NCBI GenBank assembly: GCA_026984895.1
Contig: JALSRF010000268.1
Span: 1 to 6,395 of the forward strand
DNA length: 6,395 bases
From: Paracoccaceae bacterium
GTDB taxonomy: Bacteria > Pseudomonadota > Alphaproteobacteria > Rhodobacterales > Rhodobacteraceae
Reading direction: 5' to 3'
The number at the start of each line of letters is the position of its first letter. The first letter of the stretch is position 1. Below the pieces are notes generated by a model that saw nothing but the letters and a program-made list of their open reading frames with translations, searched no databases and was not told the origin of the DNA. Of the stretch, positions 1-5,772 are shown piece by piece. The translations under genes and the position numbers were made by a program.

Positions 1-1527
1 AACATCGCCGGTTCTTGCAACCGGGTGGGCAAGAAATGCTTCGGGCGGAAATTCCTGGACATCGGCCCCCAGCGTTCGCATCTGTCGCGAGACAAGTTCG
101 GCCCAGGGGCTTGGGGCGCTGACAAGGATCACGCGCGACAGCCAGTCGGGCAGCTGATCCAGGCAGAATGCGGGTCCGTCGTCCTGGGCAAGCGGCAGGT
201 AGAATCCGAAGTTGCTGCCTTCGCCGGGCACGCTGTCCACCCAGATTTCCCCCCCCATGAGCGAGACAAGCTGCCGGGTGATGGCAAGGCCCAGGCCGGT
301 GCCTTCGAACTGGCGGTTCTTCTCGTCCTCGACCTGGTTGAATTCGCCGAACACATGTTCGATCTTGTCGGCCGGAATGCCCAGGCCGGTGTCTTCGACC
401 GAGAAATGCACGCGAAAGCCGTTGCCGTCCCCCTCGGGCAGCCCGACGATGCGCACGATCACATGGCCCTGCGAAGTGAACTTGATCGCGTTGCCGATCA
501 GGTTGGTGAGAATCTGCCGAATGCGCCCGGCATCGCCGATAAATCCTGTGGGCAGGAACAGATCGTAGTCCAGGATCAGTTCCAGTTGACCTTCCTTGGC
601 CATGACCGCCGGCTGGAACAGCACCAGAATGTCGTTCAGCGTCTTTTCCAGATCGAAAGGCTCGGGATGCAGAACCAGCTTCTTCGCTTCCATCTTGGAA
701 AAGTCGAGAACGTCGTTGATGAGGCCCAACAGCATTTCCCCGGAATTGCGGATCGTTTCCACGAAGAGTGTCTGATCTTCGTCAAGGGTGGTATCGGCCA
801 GCATGTCCGCCATGCCGACAACGCCGTTCATCGGCGTGCGCAATTCATGGCTCATCTTGGCAAGGAAGGCGGATTTCGCCCGGTTCGCCGCCTCGGCGCG
901 CACCAGCGCCTCTTCCAGCTGCTTTTCGCGTTCGATCGTATCGGTGATGTCCAGCGCCAGGGAAACCGTGTCACCGTTGCTGGCCCGCCTGTCCAGAAGC
1001 TTTATGAACTGGCCGTTCCACAGCCGGATGGTGCGCGGTTCGATCCGGGGCGCGTTCCAGCGTTCCAGCATCGATGCGCGCCAGGCGTCCGGGGTGTCGT
1101 CGCCGATATCGACAATGCCTTCCTCTACCAGGATATCGATGATCTCTTCGTAGCGGATACCCGGGGCGACGCATTCCATGCCGTCGAAGGCGGCCAGGTA
1201 GGCCGGGTTGGCCACCACCATGCTGCTGTCGGCATCGAAAACCGCAAAGCCGTCCTGGATGGTCTCGACCGAGTGCCAAAGCCGTTTCTTGGCGATGTCC
1301 ATCGCCTGGCGCACCTGCTCCAGGTCCTCGCGGACTCGCGAGTTTTCGTGGCGCACGGTTTCGACCTCTTCGCGTTTTTCCACGATCTGGTCCGAGAGAG
1401 AAAGCGCGTGACGCGACAGCTGTTCGTTGGCTGCGAACAGTTCCTTCTGTTTCTGTTCCAGCATGCGTTCAGCCGCCAGCCTTGCCCGGCGTTCGCGGGC
1501 AAGCGCATCGGCGTGGCTAAAGTCCAT
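1..1527 (-). CDS. PAS-domain sensor histidine kinase, hybrid type (3' end outside window)
   Basis: This is a cytoplasmic-looking sensor kinase that autophosphorylates on histidine and would pass the phosphate to a receiver domain. The 509 visible residues contain, in order: a charged coiled coil (about 10-85); a PAS-like domain (about 86-200, with DGFAVFDADSSMVVANPAYL near its start); a HisKA dimerisation helix with the phospho-acceptor H227 in MSHELRTPMNG; and an HATPase domain with N box N342-N346, G1 box DTGLGIP (379-385) and G2 box GTGLGLAI (409-416). From about residue 465 a receiver-like fold begins (RVILVSAPSP), but S-A stands where the acidic pair is normally found. There is no transmembrane segment or signal peptide. 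The ATG start at 1527 follows AAGGG with an 8-base spacer. The frame is open to the left edge, so one or more further domains, perhaps a true receiver, are expected. It lies 86 bases after the thiolase on the same strand; that gap is relatively AT-rich but I see no convincing promoter. The ligand is unknown. Confidence 0.93.
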   Translation of the reverse strand, partial: MDFSHADALARERRARLAAERMLEQKQKELFAANEQLSRHALSLSDQIVEKREEVETVRHENSRVREDLEQVRQAMDIAKKRLWHSVETIQDGFAVFDADSSMVVANPAYLAAFDGMECVAPGIRYEEIIDILVEEGIVDIGDDTPDAWRASMLERWNAPRIEPRTIRLWNGQFIKLLDRRASNGDTVSLALDITDTIEREKQLEEALVRAEAANRAKSAFLAKMSHELRTPMNGVVGMADMLADTTLDEDQTLFVETIRNSGEMLLGLINDVLDFSKMEAKKLVLHPEPFDLEKTLNDILVLFQPAVMAKEGQLELILDYDLFLPTGFIGDAGRIRQILTNLIGNAIKFTSQGHVIVRIVGLPEGDGNGFRVHFSVEDTGLGIPADKIEHVFGEFNQVEDEKNRQFEGTGLGLAITRQLVSLMGGEIWVDSVPGEGSNFGFYLPLAQDDGPAFCLDQLPDWLSRVILVSAPSPWAELVSRQMRTLGADVQEFPPEAFLAHPVARTGDV

Positions 1528-1613
1528 CGTCAAGACCCTTCGTCTGGGCCACCGGCCCGTTGATCGCGACAACTTTAGGTTTTGGCGATGAACAGGGGCT
1601 TAACGAAACGCGG

Positions 1614-2789
1614 TCAGAGGCGCTCGATCGCCAGTGCGATGCCCTGCCCGCCGCCGATACACAGCGTGACCAGCGCCCGACGGGTTTCCGTGCGTTCGAG
1701 CTCATGGAGCGCCTTGAGCGTGATGATCGCGCCGGTCGCCCCGACCGGATGGCCAAGCGCAATCGCCCCTCCGTTGGGATTTACGCGCGACGGATCCAGG
1801 CCAAGTTCCTTGCTGACCGCCAGCGCCTGTGCGGCGAAGGCTTCGTTCGACTCGATCACATCGAAATCGTCCACGCCCAGGCCGGTGCGCCCGAGCAGGG
1901 CGCGCACCGCCGGGATCGGCCCCAGACCCATCACCTCGGGGTCAACGCCCGAGTGCGCATAGCCAAGCACCCGTGCGCGTGGCGTCAGCCCGGCCGCCCT
2001 GGCGGCGCCCGCACGCGCCAGCACCAGCGCCGCGGCGCCGTCATTGATGCCGCTGGCGTTGCCGGCGGTCACGCTGCCATCCTTGCGAAAGGCCGGTGGC
2101 AGGGCGGCCAGCGCCTCGATCGAGGTAGCCTTGGGGTGTTCGTCGGTGTAGAACAGGACGCTCTGGTGGCGCGCACGTGTTCCGACCGGAACGATCTGGT
2201 CGCGGAAATACCCCCGTTCGATGGCGCGCGCCGCGCGGGTCTGGCTTTCCAGCGCAAAGGCGTCCTGTTCGGCGCGGCTGACATGATATCTGGCGGCCAC
2301 GTTTTCGGCAGTGACGCCCATGTGGCCGGAACCGAACGGGCACATTAGCGTGCCCAGCATCATGTCCATGGCCTGCACATCGCCCATCTTCCGGCCCCAG
2401 CGAGCGGCGGGAACGATATGGGGCGAGCGGCTCATGTTCTCGGCACCGCCGGCAAGGGCGAAATCCGCATCCCCCAGCATCAGCGCCTGGGTCGCCGAAA
2501 CGATGGCCTGCACGCCAGAGCCGCACAGCCGGTTGACATTCATGGCCGGCACGGTGGCAGGGCAGCCGGCGCCGATGGCCGACATGCGGCTGAGATACAT
2601 GTCCCCGGGCTCGGTGTTTATCACCGTGCCGAAGAAGACATGCCCGATCATGTCCGGCTGCAGGGACGAGCGTTCGATTGCGGCGCGCGCCACGATCGCG
2701 CCCAGTTCGCCTGGCGGAACCGAGGCAAGCGCCCCGCCAAAGCTTCCGATCGCGGTGCGCGCCCCGCCGAGAATCACGATGTCTTCCAT
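1614..2789 (-). CDS. Acetyl-CoA C-acyltransferase (thiolase, BktB-like)
   Basis: This is a 391-residue thiolase catalysing reversible CoA-dependent cleavage or condensation of 3-ketoacyl-CoA, for example acetoacetyl-CoA and two acetyl-CoA, in the cytoplasm. The full family signature is present: nucleophile C89 in NRLCGSG, N315 in SNEAFAAQ, H347 in GHPVGATGA, and the second catalytic cysteine C377 in CIGGGQG. Length matches the usual 390-395 residues. The stretches NTEPGDMYLSR, AARWGRKMGD and CIGGGQGIA resemble Ralstonia BktB from memory, which accepts C4 and C5 ketoacyl-CoAs; exact chain-length preference cannot be read from sequence. The start at 2789 (MEDIVILGG) is preferred because GGAGG sits 7 bases upstream; an in-frame ATG at 2813 adds METHGGGG but lacks a ribosome site. 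The gene lies downstream of a repeat-rich gap and upstream of the kinase. It could recycle acetoacetate carbon from fumarylacetoacetate cleavage, which is inference. Confidence 0.95.
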   Translation of the reverse strand: MEDIVILGGARTAIGSFGGALASVPPGELGAIVARAAIERSSLQPDMIGHVFFGTVINTEPGDMYLSRMSAIGAGCPATVPAMNVNRLCGSGVQAIVSATQALMLGDADFALAGGAENMSRSPHIVPAARWGRKMGDVQAMDMMLGTLMCPFGSGHMGVTAENVAARYHVSRAEQDAFALESQTRAARAIERGYFRDQIVPVGTRARHQSVLFYTDEHPKATSIEALAALPPAFRKDGSVTAGNASGINDGAAALVLARAGAARAAGLTPRARVLGYAHSGVDPEVMGLGPIPAVRALLGRTGLGVDDFDVIESNEAFAAQALAVSKELGLDPSRVNPNGGAIALGHPVGATGAIITLKALHELERTETRRALVTLCIGGGQGIALAIERL

Positions 2790-2820
2790 GCCGCCCCCTC
2801 CATGCGTTTCCATTGGCCGA

Positions 2821-2880
2821 TCCTGTCCGATCCGGCCCGATCCTGTCCGATCCTGTCCGATCCGGCCCGATCCCGCCCGG
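2821..2880. repeat. 10-bp tandem repeat array, six units
   Basis: Six consecutive 10-base units fill these 60 bases. Unit A is TCCTGTCCGA and unit B is TCCGGCCCGA; the order is A, B, A, A, B, then a decayed B (TCCCGCCCGG). The first four bases of A and B differ only at the fourth, and all five intact units end in CCGA. The A-B pair recurs as an exact 20-base repeat. The array lies 32 bases upstream of the thiolase start and downstream of the metallophosphoesterase stop. Because 10 is not a multiple of 3 and no flanking gene plausibly reads through it, I take it as non-coding. The period is close to one helical turn, so all units would face the same side of DNA; protein binding and simple slippage expansion are both possible. 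Confidence 0.95.
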
Positions 2881-2902
2881 TGCCGCTGCCGGTGCCGCTG
2901 CC
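2879..2902. repeat. 12-bp direct repeat (GGTGCCGCTGCC) x2
   Basis: Two perfect head-to-tail copies of GGTGCCGCTGCC directly abut, and overlap by two bases, the 10-bp array. Each copy is itself two near-identical hexamers (GGTGCC, GCTGCC), so the tract is four units of GNTGCC. It is in the non-coding gap between the metallophosphoesterase and thiolase genes. Slippage is the simplest origin. I see no function. Confidence 0.85.
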
Positions 2903-2955
2903 GGGGTCTTGCCGCCCGGCACAACGTTGCAGCGTTCAGGCATTTTCGCCAACCC

Positions 2956-3837
2956 TTACGTTGCGTCCGGCGCCCCCTCGACCGAGACCAGGGTGATTTC
3001 GGGGGGTTGGCCGATGCGCATCGGAAAGCCGGAGAACCCGATCCCGCCCGAGACAACCAGGTCGCGTCCATGCTCGCGAATGCGCCCCCAGGCATAGCGC
3101 GCGCCAAAGCGCGACGGAACGATCGGCCGCCAGCCGAACAGGTTGAGCTGCCCGCCATGGGTATGCCCGCTGATCTGAAGGCCGGCGCGTCGGTCGCCGG
3201 TGGCGAAATAGTCCGGCTCATGCGCAAGAAGAATGGCCGGCGCACCGGGCGGCACGCCCGAAAAGGCGGCCTCGGGGTCGTGCAGCGGCTTCGCCGGCGC
3301 CGTCGGCATGCTGCGCTGGCTGTCTATCCCGACCAGCCAGAGCTCGTGACCGGCAAGCTCCAGGCGGCGCGCATCGTTTTGCAACAGCGTGATGGCGGAA
3401 CGTTCGAAGGCTTCGCCCAGGCTGGTTTTCGCATAACCGCTGTCACGCGCCAGCGGGCAATCCTTCCAGTCATGGTTGCCGAGGATGGCGAAAACCCCGA
3501 GCGGTGCGCCAAGCCCCGACAACGCCGAGACGATCTGCGCCGCATCGGCGCGTCGGCCGGGGATTTTTGCCTCCGCAAGATAGTCGCCGCCAAGGACGAC
3601 AATGTCCGGGGACAGTGCGTTGATGCGCGCCACCGCCCGGCGCAGGTCGCCAAGCCGGGTCCAGGGCGCCACCACATGCAGATCGGACAGCACCGCAATG
3701 GAGAACGCCGGTCCGCGCCAGTTGGCCAGGCGGACCCTGTGACGGCGGATTTCGGGGATCGAGCGAAAGGCCACGATCCGCCTGAGCGCGGTCAGAATCG
3801 GCGAAAGCGGCCGGGAAAGGGGCCGGGGCGGCATCAT
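2956..3837 (-). CDS. Calcineurin-like metallophosphoesterase (YkuE/COG1408 type)
   Basis: This 293-residue protein is a two-metal phosphoesterase. All family motifs are in order: DLH (D52, H54), GGD (D85), GNHD (N121, H122, D123), HEPD (H206) and SGHTHGGQ (H225, H227). These residues normally bind the two metal ions and the phosphate. The overall form, with SDLH, LGGDY and SGHTHGGQLNL, fits the YkuE group, some members of which hydrolyse phospholipid-type or UDP-lipid substrates (LpxG); the substrate here cannot be inferred. Many relatives start with a membrane helix, but the N-terminus here is proline- and arginine-rich with no convincing transmembrane stretch. The first ATG at 3837 overlaps the regulator's TGA stop as ATGA; a second ATG follows immediately. 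The overlap implies translational coupling with the MarR gene. The stop (TAA) is followed by a 166-base repeat-bearing gap with no clear terminator. Confidence 0.94.
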   Translation of the reverse strand: MMPPRPLSRPLSPILTALRRIVAFRSIPEIRRHRVRLANWRGPAFSIAVLSDLHVVAPWTRLGDLRRAVARINALSPDIVVLGGDYLAEAKIPGRRADAAQIVSALSGLGAPLGVFAILGNHDWKDCPLARDSGYAKTSLGEAFERSAITLLQNDARRLELAGHELWLVGIDSQRSMPTAPAKPLHDPEAAFSGVPPGAPAILLAHEPDYFATGDRRAGLQISGHTHGGQLNLFGWRPIVPSRFGARYAWGRIREHGRDLVVSGGIGFSGFPMRIGQPPEITLVSVEGAPDAT

Positions 3838-4259
3838 CGTGCAAGCAGGACCCCGAGTGCGGCCTTGAACATGTCCCGATCGTCTCCCAGGGGCGCCAGC
3901 AGGCTGTCTTCGAAATCGCGGGCGATCGGGGTCAGTTCCTGCATGATGTCGCGCCCCTTTTCGCTGAGACTCAGTTCAACAAGGCGCCCGTCGCAACGGC
4001 TTTGCTGCTTGATGACCAGACCGCGTTTCTCCAGCCGCGTCGCCGCCCGGCTGACCTTCGATTTTTCCATTGCCACCTGGCGGTTGATTTCGCGCACGCT
4101 CACCGGGCCCCGTGCCTGGCTGAGATTGGCAATGACGCGCCATTCGGTAACCGACAAGCCGAACCGTTCGCGGTAAAAGCGGGAAAACTCCCGACTGGCC
4201 TTTTCGGAAAGCGCGGCCAACTGATAGGGTATAAAATCGTTCAGAACGAATTCGCTCAC
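3834..4259 (-). CDS. MarR-family transcriptional regulator
   Basis: This 141-residue protein has the MarR winged-helix layout. An N-terminal dimerisation helix (about 8-32, DFIPYQLAALSEKAS) is followed by FGLSVTEWRVIANL (33-46), then a helix-turn-helix (about 53-80, with recognition helix residues MEKSKVSRAATRLEKRG), the wing with D90-G91-R92 and LSEKG (98-102), and a C-terminal helix. MarR proteins bind palindromic DNA as dimers and usually release it on binding small, often aromatic, ligands. The GTG start at 4259 is chosen because GGAGG lies 5 bases upstream and because it gives the normal family length; an in-frame ATG at 4304 would add 15 unlikely residues. It is divergent from fahA across 256 bases, and a palindrome sits in the fahA promoter spacer, so repression of fahA, and perhaps of itself, is the likely role. 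From memory, regulators with this LNDFIPYQL-like start often neighbour aromatic degradation genes. The ligand is unknown. Confidence 0.93.
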   Translation of the reverse strand: MSEFVLNDFIPYQLAALSEKASREFSRFYRERFGLSVTEWRVIANLSQARGPVSVREINRQVAMEKSKVSRAATRLEKRGLVIKQQSRCDGRLVELSLSEKGRDIMQELTPIARDFEDSLLAPLGDDRDMFKAALGVLLAR

Positions 4260-4264
4260 ACGGT

Positions 4265-4269
4265 CCTCC
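4265..4269 (-). promoter_or_regulatory. Ribosome binding site deciding the marR-type GTG start
   Basis: GGAGG on the minus strand ends 5 bases before the GTG at 4259. It selects that GTG over the upstream in-frame ATG at 4304, which has no purine-rich stretch in the right place. Confidence 0.75.
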
Positions 4270-4286
4270 GGGCTTGATCCCCCTGC

Positions 4287-4315
4287 ACAAAGCCATGTCC
4301 GCACGGGGAACTCAA
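4287..4315 (-). promoter_or_regulatory. Possible weak promoter for the MarR gene
   Basis: On the minus strand, TTGAGT (4315-4310) is followed after 17 bases by CTTTGT (4292-4287), upstream of the GTG start at 4259. The -35 match is fair and the -10 match is poor. It is the best candidate I can see for transcribing the regulator and the coupled phosphoesterase gene, but the evidence is thin. Confidence 0.22.
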
Positions 4316-4380
4316 GCGATTGTCACCGCCAGGGCCCTGTGGGGCGGCGGAAGCCCTGCCCCCAACCGCCGGTTTCGTCA

Positions 4381-4404
4381 GATGCAGCCGGCGGGCTGCG
4401 CATC
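4381..4404. repeat. GC-rich inverted repeat upstream of the fahA promoter
   Basis: GCAGCC (4384-4389), a four-base GGCG loop and GGCTGC (4394-4399) form a perfect 6-bp stem; allowing a two-base bulge it extends to GATGCAGCC / GGCTGC-GC-ATC. It ends 10 bases before the -35 box of fahA. There is no T-run, so it is not an intrinsic terminator in either direction. It could be an upstream protein-binding site or simply chance in GC-rich DNA. Confidence 0.45.
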
Positions 4405-4414
4405 GCCACGCGGC

Positions 4415-4442
4415 TTGACACTATTGCAGATGCAACGATAAT
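4415..4442 (+). promoter_or_regulatory. Sigma-70-type promoter of fahA
   Basis: A perfect -35 box TTGACA (4415-4420) is followed after 16 bases by GATAAT (4437-4442), five of six matches to TATAAT; reading ATAATT instead gives a 17-base spacer. It points towards fahA, with the GTG start about 74 bases after the -10. This is the clearest promoter in the window. The spacer carries the TTGCA-GA-TGCAA palindrome, so activity is probably gated by a repressor. The expected transcript start is near 4449, leaving a leader of roughly 65 bases. Confidence 0.75.
4424..4435. promoter_or_regulatory. Candidate MarR operator (TTGCA-GA-TGCAA)
   Basis: A perfect 5-2-5 palindrome lies entirely between the -35 and -10 boxes of the fahA promoter. 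A further TTGC follows at 4442-4445, making another inverted pair with the GCAA at 4432-4435. MarR-family dimers typically bind short palindromes, and TTGC/GCAA half sites are common in this family. A dimer here would exclude RNA polymerase. The 8-mer CAGATGCA inside it recurs at 4379-4386. Assignment to the adjacent MarR gene is inference from position. Confidence 0.55.
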
Positions 4443-4477
4443 TGCCGCTGCGCGTTTCGCCCTGGGCGCGCCGGAAC

Positions 4478-4505
4478 CGCGCTGCGAAGATCGCGCTGCG
4501 AAATC
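4478..4505. repeat. 14-bp tandem repeat in the fahA leader
   Basis: Two adjacent 14-base units, CGCGCTGCGAAGAT and CGCGCTGCGAAATC, share their first eleven bases. They lie between the predicted transcript start and the GTG of fahA, ending just at its G-rich ribosome site. They may be a slippage duplication or may affect leader structure; I see no defined function. Confidence 0.7.
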
Positions 4506-4515
4506 GGGGGGAGCC

Positions 4516-5772
4516 GTGCCGTTACTTGAAAGCTGGGTGGAAAGCGCCAATTCGCCGGATACCGACTTTCCGCTGAACAACCTGCCCTGCGGGGTGTTTT
4601 CCAGCGACGCCTGCGAACCCCGCTGCGGCGTCGCGATCGGGGACAGGATCCTGGACCTGGCCGCGGCCAGTGCCGCCGGTGTGCTGAGGGCAGCGGATCC
4701 GCGCGCCCTTGCCGCGCCAGGCTGGAACGCCTTCATGGCACTCGGCCCCGAAACCTGGGCCGCGTTCCGCGCCGAACTGACCGGGGCGCTTTCCAGGAAT
4801 GCATCGCAAAGGCCTGCATTAGAGCCTTTTTTGCTGCCCCGCGCCGAGGTCAGGATGCACATGCCCTTCGCCGTGGCCGAATTCACCGATTTCTACGCCG
4901 GGCGAAACCATGCCTTCAATGTCGGCACCATGTTTCGCGGGCCGGAAAACGCCCTGCCGCCGAACTGGCTGCACATGCCCATCGGCTACAACGGGCGCGC
5001 GTCGTCGGTGGTGGTCTCGGGCACCGATATCCGGCGCCCCTGGGGGCAGTTGAAATCTCCCGACCATGACATGCCCGCCTTCCTGCCCTCGCGCCGCTTC
5101 GACTTCGAACTGGAAGTCGGCGCCGTGGTCGGCCAGCCCTCGCAGCGCCCGGTCAGCGTTGCCGAGGCCGACGCGATGATCTTCGGCTTCGTGCTGCTGA
5201 ACGACTGGTCTGCGCGCGATATCCAGGCCTGGGAATACCAGCCGCTGGGCCCGTTCCAGGCCAAGGCCACCGCCACCACCATATCGCCCTGGATCGTGAC
5301 GAAAGCGGCGCTCGAACCCTTCCGAACCTCGACCCCGCCGCGCGAAAAGGACCTGCTGCCCTACCTGCGCGAACCCGCCCCGATGCTCTACGACATCGCG
5401 CTGGAGGCAGCGCTGGCACCGGCGGGCAAGCCCGAAACCGTCATCACCCGCACCAACTACGCGGAAATGTATTATTCCGCCGCGCAGCAACTGGCCCATC
5501 ACAGCGCATCCGGCTGCCCGATGACCGTGGGCGACCTGCTCGGATCAGGCACTGTTTCGGGGAAAAATGCCGCTGAACGTGGCTCCATGCTGGAATTGAG
5601 TTGGGGCGGAAAAGAGCCTCTGACGCTCGACACCGGAGAAACCCGCAGCTTTCTGGAAGACGGCGACAGGGTGACTTTCCGCGGCCACGCGCAGGGGCCG
5701 GGATACCGGATCGGCTTTGGCGAATGCACCGGAACGGTGCTGCCGGCCATCGACAAACCGGACTGGGCCTGA
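4516..5772 (+). CDS. fahA: Fumarylacetoacetase
   Basis: This 418-residue enzyme hydrolyses 4-fumarylacetoacetate to fumarate and acetoacetate, the final step of the homogentisate pathway for tyrosine and phenylalanine. Both FAH domains are present. The N-terminal domain begins with the family hallmark SWVESAN and FPLNNLPCGVF. The catalytic domain has FTDFYAGRNHA (D125, Y127, H132), R141, FELEVG (E198, E200), NDWSARDIQ (D230, Q237) and GPFQAKATATT (K250, T254); these correspond to the metal ligands, catalytic histidine and substrate-binding residues known from mouse FAH. Length matches the family (about 415-430). The GTG start at 4516 (MPLLESWVES) is chosen from family alignment in memory; an ATG at 4339 in the same frame would add 59 residues of promoter and leader sequence. 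The ribosome site GGGGGGAG (4506-4513) is unusually close to the start. It is the first gene after the TTGACA/GATAAT promoter, and its TGA overlaps the next ATG by one base (TGATG), so the VOC gene is co-translated. Confidence 0.96.
   Translation: MPLLESWVESANSPDTDFPLNNLPCGVFSSDACEPRCGVAIGDRILDLAAASAAGVLRAADPRALAAPGWNAFMALGPETWAAFRAELTGALSRNASQRPALEPFLLPRAEVRMHMPFAVAEFTDFYAGRNHAFNVGTMFRGPENALPPNWLHMPIGYNGRASSVVVSGTDIRRPWGQLKSPDHDMPAFLPSRRFDFELEVGAVVGQPSQRPVSVAEADAMIFGFVLLNDWSARDIQAWEYQPLGPFQAKATATTISPWIVTKAALEPFRTSTPPREKDLLPYLREPAPMLYDIALEAALAPAGKPETVITRTNYAEMYYSAAQQLAHHSASGCPMTVGDLLGSGTVSGKNAAERGSMLELSWGGKEPLTLDTGETRSFLEDGDRVTFRGHAQGPGYRIGFGECTGTVLPAIDKPDWA

Noticed and set aside
25..1563. 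A 512-codon open frame on the plus strand opposite the kinase
   Set aside because: Its codons are the exact complements of the kinase codons. Stops in that frame need TTA, CTA or TCA sense codons, which are rare in GC-rich genes, and the product shows no domain, while the kinase strand shows every expected motif.
1528..1613. Promoter or CtrA-like site (TTAA-N7-TTCA) between the thiolase and kinase genes
   Set aside because: The gap is relatively AT-rich, but no pair of boxes has acceptable matches and spacing, and the second CtrA half site is imperfect.
2903..2930. Possible terminator (TGCC-GCCC-GGCA) after the phosphoesterase stop
   Set aside because: The stem is only 4 bp, the nearby CAACGTTG palindrome has no loop, and no T-run follows on the minus strand.
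2790..3245. In-frame N-terminal extension of the thiolase through the tandem repeats
   Set aside because: It would overlap the phosphoesterase gene. The thiolase family starts at MEDIVILGG, which also has the only good ribosome site.
2311..4176. A 621-codon open frame on the plus strand across the thiolase, repeats, phosphoesterase and MarR genes
   Set aside because: It runs antisense to three genes with clear motifs, crosses a non-coding repeat gap, and its translation has low-complexity arginine/proline stretches and no recognisable fold.
4339..4515. Upstream ATG giving fahA a 59-residue extension
   Set aside because: The extension covers the promoter, palindrome and leader, and the family N-terminus matches the GTG start at 4516.
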